Shown in pieces: positions 51,021 through 58,931 of a stretch of 64,000 nt of DNA. The translations under genes were made by a program, and so were the position numbers. Source of the stretch: Azospirillum canadense (lineage in GTDB: Bacteria > Pseudomonadota > Alphaproteobacteria > Azospirillales > Azospirillaceae); the NCBI RefSeq assembly GCF_025961225.1, contig NZ_JAOQNG010000002.1, positions 496,001-560,000 of the forward strand. The letters run 5' to 3'. The notes beneath the pieces were generated by a model. The model ran no database searches and was not told where the DNA came from. It saw only the letters and a program-made list of their open reading frames with translations. How positions within the stretch are numbered: position 1 is the first letter of the stretch; each line of letters begins with the position of its first letter.

Positions 51021-52673
51021 TCAGTCCGCCCCAGCCCCGATCTGGGCGCGGACGAACTGGGCGTTGAAGGCGGAGCGCACCTCCGCCGCAGCGCGGGAGC
51101 GGTCGAGGACCGAGACGATCCAAGCCGCGGCGAACGCCAGCGGGACGGAGAACAGGGCCGGGTTCTCGTAGGGAAAGACCGGTGCGGGGTGGTGGAGGGC
51201 CGCCACCCAGACGCCGGGGCCGAGCACGACCATGCCGACCGCCGTCACCAGCCCGGTCACGCCGCCGGCCACCGCGCCCCGCGTGGTCAAGCCGCGCCAG
51301 AACACAGACAGCACAAGGATCGGGAAGTTCGCGCTGGCGGCGATGGCGAAGACCAGACCCACCATGTAGGCGATGTTCATCGTCTCGAACTCGATCCCCA
51401 GCGCGATGGCAGCGAGGCTGATCACCACCGCGGCACCCTTGGAGACGCGGATCTCCTGCGCCTCCGTCGCCTGCCCGCGCTTCAGGACGCAGGCGTAGAG
51501 GTCGTGGCTGACCGCCGACGCGCCGGCCAGCGTCAGCCCGGCGACCACCGCCAGGATGGTGGCGAAGGCCACGGCGGAGATGAAGCCCAGCAGAAGCGAG
51601 CCGCCGATGGCGTCGGCCAGATGCACGGCCACCATGTTGCCGCCGCCGATCAGGCCGCCGGCCGCGGCCTTGAAGCGCGGGTCGTTGCCGACCAGCTCCA
51701 CCGCGCCGAACCCCAGGATGAACAGCAGCAGGTAGAACCAGGAGATCGCGCCGGTCGCCACCAGGACGGACGAGCGCGCCTGCCGCGCGTCGCGGACGGT
51801 GAAGAAGCGCATGAGGATGTGCGGAAGCCCGGCGGTGCCGAAGATCAGCGCCACGCCCAACGACACGGCGGAGACCGGGTCCTGCACCAGCCCGCCCGGC
51901 GCCATGATGGCGGCGCCCTTCGGGTGGTTCTGGATGGCCGCGCGGAAGAAGGCGTCCAGGTCGAAGCCGTAGCGCCACAGGATCACGCCGGCCATCAGGG
52001 TGGACCCGGTGAGGAGCAGCACCGCCTTGATGATCTGCACCCAGGTGGTCGCCAGCATGCCGCCGAAGGCCACGTAGAGCATCATCAGCACACCCACCAG
52101 CACCTCCGCCACCACGTAGGGCAGGCCGAACAGAAGCTCGATCAGCTTGCCGGCGCCGACCATCTGGGCGATCAGGTAGAAGACCACGATGATCAGCGAA
52201 TTGGTCGCGGCGAGGCTCCGGATCGGCACCTGCGACAGGCGGTAGGACACCACGTCGGCGAAGGTGTAGCGGCCGAGGTTGCGCAGCGGCTCCGCGATCA
52301 GGAACAGGATGATCGGCCAGCCGACCAGGAAGCCGACCGAATAGATCAGGCCGTCGTAGCCGTTGGATTAGACCAGCGACGTGATGCCGAGGAAGGACGC
52401 GGCCGACGTGTAGTCGCCCGCGATGGCGAAGCCGTTCTGGAATCCCTTCAGCCCGCCGCCGGCCGCGTAGAACTCGCCGGCCGAGCGCGTCCGGCGTGCC
52501 GCCCAGCCGGTGATGGCGAGCGTGATTCCGACGAAGAACAGGAACATGCCCACGGCCGTCCAGTTCGTGGGCTGGCGCGGCCCGCCGGCGGTGATGGCGT
52601 CGGCCCAGGCGATGGATGGCAGGAAGGCGGCGGCCAGAATCGCGGGAAGGGCCGCAGCGGTGTTGCGGGTCAT
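51021..52673 (-). pseudogene. actP: Acetate/solute:cation symporter ActP gene interrupted by an in-frame TAA
   Basis: The full frame would encode about 550 residues of the SSS family. It starts with a signal peptide (MTRNTAAALPAILAAAFLPS, then IAWA) and has YAAGGGLKGFQNGFAIAGDY, TSAASFLGITSLV, then TAA at 52370-52368 (codon 102), then SNGYDGLIYSVGFLVGWPII continuing in the same frame to the normal end. Tyr is expected there, so a single TAC/TAT to TAA change explains it. The rest is intact (VAEVLVGVLMMLYVAFGGML, TVRDARQARSSVLVATGA). A downstream ATG at 52253 could not restore the first helices. Real loss or a sequencing error are both possible. Confidence 0.85.
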
Positions 52674-52978
52674 CGCAGGTCCTCCCGGATCGCGTTGCTG
52701 AGGCTGTCGAAGGTGGTGTTGGCGCGGCGGACATAGACCGCCGTCAGCGCAAAGCCGAGCAGGATGAGCCCGACGGCCGCGGCGAGCCCGACCGTGATGA
52801 CCGTGCCGTCCGACAGCCGGGTCGCCAGCAGGTTCGGCCAGAAGCCGATGCACAGGATGTAGCTGAAATAGGCGGCCACCACGACGGCCGAGAGGCCGGT
52901 GGACAGGCGCCGTCGCTCCGCCGTCAGCCGGCGGTATTTGTCGTTTTCGACGACTTCGGCGACTCTCTTCTCGTTCAT
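52670..52978 (-). CDS. DUF485 membrane protein (YjcH-like)
   Basis: 102 residues from ATG 52978 with two membrane helices (STGLSAVVVAAYFSYILCIG and VITVGLAAAVGLILLGFALT) flanked by charged ends. This is the standard small partner encoded just before actP; its ATGA overlap with actP implies cotranslation. It is intact although actP carries a stop codon. Function beyond the association is not established. Confidence 0.88.
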   Translation of the reverse strand: MNEKRVAEVVENDKYRRLTAERRRLSTGLSAVVVAAYFSYILCIGFWPNLLATRLSDGTVITVGLAAAVGLILLGFALTAVYVRRANTTFDSLSNAIREDLR

Positions 52979-53170
52979 CGTTGCCTCCCCGGCATCGTTG
53001 CCTTCCCGGATCGCGCGGCGCCGCCACGGCCGCAAGGGGCCGCCCGAGAACAGCATCTCGTTCGTTTGGAATGGGGCGTTCGGGATGGGTCCGACGCGGC
53101 CCCCACATGGCGGCGCTGGACCGGCGCGGGCCAAAGCACCCACCGCCGCGTCATTCTGTCGCGCCATTAA

Positions 53171-53199
53171 GTTATCTATCGATAAACAACCAGCGTCAA
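53171..53199 (-). promoter_or_regulatory. Probable promoter of the DUF485-actP operon
   Basis: Read toward DUF485: TTGACG (53199-53194), 17-base spacer, GATAAC (53176-53171). The spacer includes TATCGATA, a small palindrome. It lies within 52979-53311, otherwise gene-free. Confidence 0.45.
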
Positions 53200-53239
53200 G
53201 AGCGAATTGGAGATGCAGTGGGGGGGTGCGCTGTGAATC

Positions 53240-53262
53240 CCCTCTCCCCTCTGGGGAGAGGG
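53240..53262. repeat. CCCTCTCCC-family palindrome
   Basis: Arms CCCTCTCCCC and GGGGAGAGGG around TCT, 49 bp past the stop of the TetR gene and upstream of the DUF485 promoter. Confidence 0.8.
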
Positions 53263-53311
53263 TTGTACAGGGCGGGAGAGTGCTGAGGATCTGCTTACGT
53301 CGATCATACGA

Positions 53312-54040
53312 TCAATTGTTGGAAATGCCCCGGTGCAACTCCCCCTTCCCCACCACGGCAGACACGCCGCCAAGAAAAGCGGCAATCTTGCCGGTGATCA
53401 GGCCGTCTAGGTCGTCGGGAACCGGCAGGCCGTAGATCCAGCGCCGCACGCCCACGTAATAGATCGCGGCGTGCAGGCCCCAGATGGTTTCGGCCTCCGT
53501 CTCGGTCATTGGCAGTTCGTCGAGCGTGGGCTGGCCGTAGGCGTGGCGCAGTTCGCGGGCGACGCGGACGAAGACGCGGTCGCGCAGCAGGCCCAGGTAG
53601 CGGGCGTTGAAGTCCAGCCCCTTCAGGCCGGAGAACATGAACAGGCGCACCCATTCGTAGCTGAGGATGGTGCGGGCGTAGTCCTTGTAGAAGGTAGCGA
53701 GCCGATCCTGCAGAGGGCGCGAGCGGTCCTCGATCCATTCCTCCCACAGCGGGTTCCAGCGGCCGACGAAGACCTCCTGGTACACGCGCTCGATCAGCGC
53801 CTCCTTGTTCGGGAAGTAGCGGTAGAGCAGCGGCTGCGTGATGCCGATCTGCTTGGCGAGTTCGCGCGTCTGCCCTTCAAAGCCGTGCTTGGCGAAGAAG
53901 GACACCGCTTCCTTGGCGATCAGCCGTTCGCGCTCGTCGGGGGTCAGGCGCTTGCGCTCCGTGGATCCTGCAGGGGCGCGGGACCGCGCGGTTACCACCG
54001 TAACGCCGGGATCGACCGCCTGATCCGCCTTCCGCTTCAT
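53312..54040 (-). CDS. TetR-family transcriptional regulator
   Basis: 242 residues from ATG 54040. A 30-residue basic lead (MKRKADQAVDPGVTVVTARS) precedes the HTH: RLIAKEAVSFFAKHGFEGQT, RELAKQIGITQPLLYRYFPN, KEALIERV. The ligand domain is rich in aromatic residues (SYEWVRLFMFSGLKGLDFNA). It is divergent from the VOC/monooxygenase/molybdenum-hydroxylase operon, with 174 bp between starts, and is the likely repressor of that catabolic cluster. Confidence 0.87.
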   Translation of the reverse strand: MKRKADQAVDPGVTVVTARSRAPAGSTERKRLTPDERERLIAKEAVSFFAKHGFEGQTRELAKQIGITQPLLYRYFPNKEALIERVYQEVFVGRWNPLWEEWIEDRSRPLQDRLATFYKDYARTILSYEWVRLFMFSGLKGLDFNARYLGLLRDRVFVRVARELRHAYGQPTLDELPMTETEAETIWGLHAAIYYVGVRRWIYGLPVPDDLDGLITGKIAAFLGGVSAVVGKGELHRGISNN

Positions 54041-54214
54041 GTCCGCCCCTTGGTTGCTGAGCGATCGACCAACAGGCCGAAGCTCCGGAAAATTCGCTGC
54101 CACGGCCCATCATGCGGCCTGGTCAAGGCTTTTCGCAAGGGCATACCAAAGATCTGTTGCGTCGGTACGTCATGTTAATTTATCGTTTGATCACTATTTG
54201 GGGAGGGAACGCCA

Positions 54215-54655
54215 ATGGGCATCGCAAAGCTCGCGCACTACTCGATCCGCACCACCGACCTGGAGGCGTCGCGGCGCTTCTACACGGAGGTGATGGGCTT
54301 CCGGGCCGGCTTCCGGCCACCGTTCGATTTCCCTGGCCTCTGGCTCTACCAGGGGGAGGACGAGTCGGAATTCGGGGTGGTCCACATCATCGGCGTGGAT
54401 CCCAACGATCCGTCCGGCCTGCACCGCTATCTCGGCGACCGGCCGGCGGGCGCACAGGAGGGCACGGGGACGGTCGACCACATCGCGTTCCTGGCCAACG
54501 GCTGGGCGGAGATGCGCGGGCGGCTGGACCGGATCGGCGTTGCTTTCCGCGAGCGGACGGTCCCGTCGCTCGGCCTGCACCAGGTCTTCCTGGAGGATCC
54601 CTCCGGCGTGACGATCGAGCTGAATTATCCGGCGGCCGAGGCCGGCCAGGGCTGA
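54215..54655 (+). CDS. VOC-superfamily (glyoxalase/dioxygenase-fold) protein
   Basis: 146 residues forming one VOC unit: IAKLAHYSIRTTDLEASRRF (first metal His), YTEVMGF, VDHIAFLANGWAEMRGRLDR (second metal His), and HQVFLEDPSGVTIELNY (metal Glu). Such proteins are lyases, isomerases or extradiol-type dioxygenases. As first gene of an oxidation operon it may act on a ring-cleavage or aldehyde intermediate. GGGAGGG lies 7-8 bases before the ATG. Confidence 0.83.
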   Translation: MGIAKLAHYSIRTTDLEASRRFYTEVMGFRAGFRPPFDFPGLWLYQGEDESEFGVVHIIGVDPNDPSGLHRYLGDRPAGAQEGTGTVDHIAFLANGWAEMRGRLDRIGVAFRERTVPSLGLHQVFLEDPSGVTIELNYPAAEAGQG

Positions 54656-54692
54656 TGCCCGGACGCACACACGAAAAATCTGGAGGGAACCC

Positions 54693-55922
54693 ATGGGCGA
54701 AACATCAAAGCGCCACGCCGTCATCGTCGGCGGCTCGCTCGGCGGGCTACTGGCGGCCAACATGCTGCACCGGGCCGGATGGACAGTGTCGGTGTGGGAG
54801 CGCTGCGCGGAGGAGTTGTCGGGTCGGGGGGCGGGGATCGTCACCCACCGGGAGCTGTTCGACGCGCTGGCCCAGGCGGGGATCACCATCGACGACCGGC
54901 TCGGTGTCGAGGTGCCGGCCCGCGTCACGCTGGACCGTCACGGTGCGGTGATTGGTGAGCAGCCCTTGCGGCAGGTGCTGACCGCCTGGGGCCGGCTGTA
55001 CGGTTTGCTGAGGGCGGCGTTGCCGGACGGTACCTATCACCTGGCCGCCGATCTGGTCGAGATTCATCAGGATGGCGCCAGCACCACCGCCGTCTTCCGC
55101 GACGGCCGAGAGGCCCGCGGCGACATCCTGGTCGGCGCGGACGGCATCCGGTCCAGTGTCCGGCAGATGGTCCTGCCCGAGGTGCGGCCCGTCTACGCCG
55201 GCTATGTCGCGTGGCGCGGCCTTGTGGACGAAGCGCGGCTGTCGCCGGCGACCCACGCCGCTCTGTTCGAGCGGTTCGGCTTCTGCCTGCCGCCGCGCGA
55301 GCAGATGCTCGGCTACCCGGTCGCCGGGGCGGGCGACACGGTGGAGCCGGGAAAGCGCCGCTACAATTTCGTCTGGTACCAGCCGGCCGACGAGGGCGGC
55401 GCGCTGAAGCGCCTGATGACCGACGACCAGGGGCGCCACCACCCCGACGGCATTCCGCCCTTCCTGATCAGCGCGGCGGTGATCGCGGAGATGCGGGCGC
55501 ACGCCGACCGGGTGCTCGCCCCGCAATTCGCGGAAATCGTGCGGCTAACGGAAAAGCCCTTCTTCCAGCCGATCTACGACGTCGAATCCTCGCGGCTGGC
55601 CTTCGGGCGCGTGGTGCTGCTCGGCGATTCCGCCTTCGTGGCGCGGCCCCATTGCGGCATGGGCGTGACCAAGGCGGCCGGCGACGCGCTGGCCCTGGCC
55701 GACGCCTTGCGCGACCCCGGACGGCCGGTCCCCGACGCGCTGGCCGCCTATGAGCGGGAGCGGGTGCGGTTCGGCAGCGCAATCGTCGCCCACGCCCGGC
55801 AGTTGGGCGCCTACATGCAGGCGCAGCTCCGCACCGATGAAGAACGCGCGAACGCCGAGCGTTATCGGACGCCGGACGCGGTGATGCGGGAAACGGCCGT
55901 GGCGCCGCGCCTGGCTGCATAG
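54693..55922 (+). CDS. FAD-dependent aromatic-ring monooxygenase
   Basis: 409 residues of the PHBH/UbiH class A flavoprotein group. FAD-binding GxGxxG-type loop VIVGGSLGGLLAANMLHRAG, the DG motif ILVGADGIRSSVRQMV, and the GD motif VVLLGDSAFVARPHCGMGVT are intact. The VGGSLGGL form and the ARPHCGMG stretch resemble 2,6-dihydroxypyridine and related N-heterocycle hydroxylases, so hydroxylation of a pyridine-like ring is plausible. 37 bp after the VOC gene, with a GGAGGG site. Confidence 0.87.
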   Translation: MGETSKRHAVIVGGSLGGLLAANMLHRAGWTVSVWERCAEELSGRGAGIVTHRELFDALAQAGITIDDRLGVEVPARVTLDRHGAVIGEQPLRQVLTAWGRLYGLLRAALPDGTYHLAADLVEIHQDGASTTAVFRDGREARGDILVGADGIRSSVRQMVLPEVRPVYAGYVAWRGLVDEARLSPATHAALFERFGFCLPPREQMLGYPVAGAGDTVEPGKRRYNFVWYQPADEGGALKRLMTDDQGRHHPDGIPPFLISAAVIAEMRAHADRVLAPQFAEIVRLTEKPFFQPIYDVESSRLAFGRVVLLGDSAFVARPHCGMGVTKAAGDALALADALRDPGRPVPDALAAYERERVRFGSAIVAHARQLGAYMQAQLRTDEERANAERYRTPDAVMRETAVAPRLAA

Positions 55923-56038
55923 GACGGCCAAGTCCAAAATGGTCAAGGGCGGTGAATATCCTTCAATACCGTCTGTTCCGGCGTTCCACATCCTGCCCAT
56001 CGCCACCGCTCTTGCCGACGCTTCACAGGGACGACTTC

Positions 56039-57160
56039 ATGAGCAAGCTCCTCAGCCCGTTTCAACTGGGCGACATCACGCTTCCGAACCGCATCGTCAT
56101 GGCGCCGATGACCCGCTGCCGGGCGGGCGCCGGGGATGTGCCGGTGGCCCTGAACGCCACCTACTACGCCCAGCGGGCGGGCGCCGGCCTAATTGTGACC
56201 GAGGCGACGAACGTCACCGCGGCGTCATGCGCCTTCGAGCGCGCGCCGGGCATCTATTCGGCGGAGCAGGTCGCGGGCTGGCGCCCGGTGGTCGAGGCGG
56301 TGCACGCGGCGGGCGGGCGGATCGTCTGCCAGCTCTGGCACTGCGGTCGGGTGGGTGCGGCGGGCATCCTGAACGGGCAGCAGCCGCTGGCGCCGTCGGC
56401 CGTCAACGACGACCTGGGGCTGCTTCAGGTCTATGGGCAGCTGGGGAACGGCCATTACGTGCGGATCGCCGCGACGCCGTCGCGCGCCATGACGCTGGCT
56501 GACGTCGAGGAGGCCGTGCGGCAGTTCCGGCACGCCGCCGCCAACGCCTGGGCGGCCGGCTTCGACGGGGTGGAGGTGCACGCAGCCAACGGCTACCTGC
56601 CGCACCAGTTCCTGTCGCCCGGCACCAACCGCCGCGACGACCGCTATGGCGGCCCGGTGGAGAACCGCGCCCGCTTCCTGCGCGAGATCGTCGAGGCCGT
56701 GGGGGAGGTCGTGCCGATGGGCCGCGTCGGCGTCCGGCTGTCGCCGACCGCGGCCTACAACAACCCGATGGATCCGGACCCGCACGAGACCTATGGGCAC
56801 GTCGCGACCATGCTCGATGGGCTGGGCGTGGGCTTCCTGGAGATCGCCGACACCAACGCCTGGGCCGGCGCGCCGGACCGGACGGAATTGCTGAAGATGA
56901 TCAAGCCGCATTACCACGGGCCGGTGATCCTCAACGGCGGGCTGAGCCCCGATCTGGCGGAGCAGTTGGTGGCGCTGGACACCATCAGCCTCGCCTCCTT
57001 CGCGCGGCTGTTCATCGCCAACCCCGACCTGCCGGCGCGGATCGCTGAAGGGGGGCCGTTCAACGACCCGCACCCGGTGGGCTGGTACGGCGGTGGGGCG
57101 GAGGGCTACACGGATTACGCGTCTCTGTCGGAATCCGATTTGGTGGCGGGCGCGGCATGA
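56039..57160 (+). CDS. Old yellow enzyme-family NAD(P)H:flavin oxidoreductase
   Basis: 373 residues from ATG 56039. FMN-binding and catalytic landmarks: RIVMAPMTRCRA, QLWHCGRVG, VHAANGYLPHQFLSPGTNRR, DDRYGGPVENRARFLREIVE and the C-terminal SFARLFIANPDLPARI. OYE enzymes reduce activated C=C bonds and sometimes nitro groups or reduced N-heterocycles. It overlaps the cytochrome gene as ATGA, tying it to the molybdenum hydroxylase. Upstream is a 116-bp gap that may hold a second promoter. Confidence 0.9.
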   Translation: MSKLLSPFQLGDITLPNRIVMAPMTRCRAGAGDVPVALNATYYAQRAGAGLIVTEATNVTAASCAFERAPGIYSAEQVAGWRPVVEAVHAAGGRIVCQLWHCGRVGAAGILNGQQPLAPSAVNDDLGLLQVYGQLGNGHYVRIAATPSRAMTLADVEEAVRQFRHAAANAWAAGFDGVEVHAANGYLPHQFLSPGTNRRDDRYGGPVENRARFLREIVEAVGEVVPMGRVGVRLSPTAAYNNPMDPDPHETYGHVATMLDGLGVGFLEIADTNAWAGAPDRTELLKMIKPHYHGPVILNGGLSPDLAEQLVALDTISLASFARLFIANPDLPARIAEGGPFNDPHPVGWYGGGAEGYTDYASLSESDLVAGAA

Positions 57161-58443
57161 CTCCGCGGCGGACCGTGGCGGCGCTGGCCGCCCTCGCCGT
57201 GGTCGGGCTGGCGGGGTTCGCCGTGGTCGCCTGGAAGCCGGAGATCGCGCCCGTCCGGCGGCCAATGGCCGGGGACTTCGCGCCGGACGAGGTCCGCCGC
57301 GGCGCGACCCTGGCGACGCTGGGCGACTGCGCCGTCTGCCACACGGCCGACAATGGCGTCATCTACGCCGGCGGCCGGCCGCTCGCCACGCCGTTCGGGA
57401 CGCTGTATGCGACCAACATCACGCCGGACGAGGCGACGGGCATCGGCCGCTGGTCGAAGGACGCCTTCAGGCGTGCGATGCGCGACGGAGTGGCGCGCGA
57501 CGGCAGCCACCTGTACCCGGCCTTGCCCTACGACCACTACACCCACGTGACCGACGGCGATCTGGACGCGCTCTACGCCTACCTGATGACGCGGCCGGCG
57601 GTTGAGGCGAGGGCGCCGGAGAACAGCCTGATCCCGCCGCTGGGCTTCCGCCCGTTGCTGACCGGATGGAAGCTGCTGTTCCTGGAGACGGGAGGCATCG
57701 CCCCGGACCCGGCGCGGAGCGACACCTGGAACCGCGGCCGGTATCTGGTCGAAGGGCTGGGCCACTGCGGATCCTGCCACACGCCGCGCAATCTGGCCGG
57801 CGCGGAGATACGCTCCAAAGCCTTCGCCGGAGGGGTCGCGGAGGGCTGGAACGCCCCGCCGCTCGACGCGTCCAGCGCCGCCGCGCGGGCATGGACGGCG
57901 GAGACGTTGTACACCTACCTGCGCACCGGCCTGTCCCCGCGGCAGGGTGCGGCGGCCGGCCCGATGGAGCCGGTGGTGCACGGCCTGTCTTCCGCGCCGG
58001 AAGAGGACGTGCGGGCCATCGCGACCTACATCGGGTCGGTGATGGGACTCAAGGCATCCAAGGAACCGGCACCCGTTCCGCCGCCGGTGGACCGTGCGGC
58101 CGAGGCGGCGCGGGAGCATCCGGAGGGGGCGGCGCTGTTCGCCGGGGCCTGCGCCGGCTGCCATGGCGACGGCGCTCCCATGGTCGCGCAGGGCCGTCCG
58201 CCCCTGTCCCATGTCGACGCCGTGCAGGCCGAGGATCCGCGCAACGCGGTCCAGGCTATCCTCCAGGGGCTGAAGCCCTCCTCCGGCGTCGGACCTTACA
58301 TGCCGCCCTTCCGGGACAGCTTGACCGACGGGCAGGTCGCCCAGATCGCCGCCTATGTGCGCACGCGCTTCAGCGAGAAACCCGCTTGGCCCGAGCTGGC
58401 CGACGCCGTCGCCGAGGCCAAGCGGGAAGGATCCTCCCCATGA
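57157..58443 (+). CDS. Triheme c-type cytochrome subunit
   Basis: 428 residues. An N-terminal membrane anchor or signal (VAALAALAVVGLAGFAVVAW) precedes three cytochrome c domains with CxxCH motifs: LGDCAVCHTADNG, LGHCGSCHTPRN and GACAGCHGDG. Each has a later Met candidate ligand, for example YMPPFRDSL. Such subunits take electrons from periplasmic dehydrogenases to the respiratory chain. It overlaps the iron-sulfur subunit gene as ATGA, as in nicotinate and isoquinoline dehydrogenase clusters. Confidence 0.93.
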   Translation: MTPRRTVAALAALAVVGLAGFAVVAWKPEIAPVRRPMAGDFAPDEVRRGATLATLGDCAVCHTADNGVIYAGGRPLATPFGTLYATNITPDEATGIGRWSKDAFRRAMRDGVARDGSHLYPALPYDHYTHVTDGDLDALYAYLMTRPAVEARAPENSLIPPLGFRPLLTGWKLLFLETGGIAPDPARSDTWNRGRYLVEGLGHCGSCHTPRNLAGAEIRSKAFAGGVAEGWNAPPLDASSAAARAWTAETLYTYLRTGLSPRQGAAAGPMEPVVHGLSSAPEEDVRAIATYIGSVMGLKASKEPAPVPPPVDRAAEAAREHPEGAALFAGACAGCHGDGAPMVAQGRPPLSHVDAVQAEDPRNAVQAILQGLKPSSGVGPYMPPFRDSLTDGQVAQIAAYVRTRFSEKPAWPELADAVAEAKREGSSP

Positions 58444-58931
58444 CCATGACCCTGACCATCAACGGGGCCGAGCACCGCGTCGAGGCGGAGCCGGACACCC
58501 CGCTGCTCTACGTGCTGCGCGACGACCTGGGGCTGAACGGGGCCAAGTACGGCTGCGGGCTCGGCCAGTGCGGCGCCTGCACGGTGCATGTGGACGGCCG
58601 GCCGGTCTTTTCCTGCCTGACGCCGGTCGCCGCGGTCCAGGGGCGGCGGGTCACCACCGTGGAAGGGCTGGGCTCCCCCGGCAACCTCGGGCCCCTGCAA
58701 CAGGCGTTCGAGCAAGAGCAGGCGGCCCAGTGCGGCTATTGCATCGCGGGCATGATCATGCGCGCGCAGGTTCTGCTCGACCGCGGCGGGTCGATCAGCG
58801 ACGCGGACATCCGCAACCACATGCAGACGAACCTGTGCCGCTGCGGCACGCACATGCGCATCCTGCGCGCGGTCCGGCGCGCCGTCGACGCGACGGGCGC
58901 CCGAACCTCCAGCCTGGAGGCCAAGCCGTGA
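58440..58931 (+). CDS. Molybdenum hydroxylase [2Fe-2S] subunit
   Basis: 163 residues. The plant-type ferredoxin cluster is bound by CGLGQCGACTVHVDG plus an upstream Cys, and the second cluster by QCGYCIAGM and CRCGTHMRIL. This is the small subunit of the xanthine oxidase family of the isoquinoline/nicotinate dehydrogenase branch, which works without a separate FAD subunit. Overlaps at both ends (ATGA, GTGA). Confidence 0.94.
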   Translation: MTMTLTINGAEHRVEAEPDTPLLYVLRDDLGLNGAKYGCGLGQCGACTVHVDGRPVFSCLTPVAAVQGRRVTTVEGLGSPGNLGPLQQAFEQEQAAQCGYCIAGMIMRAQVLLDRGGSISDADIRNHMQTNLCRCGTHMRILRAVRRAVDATGARTSSLEAKP

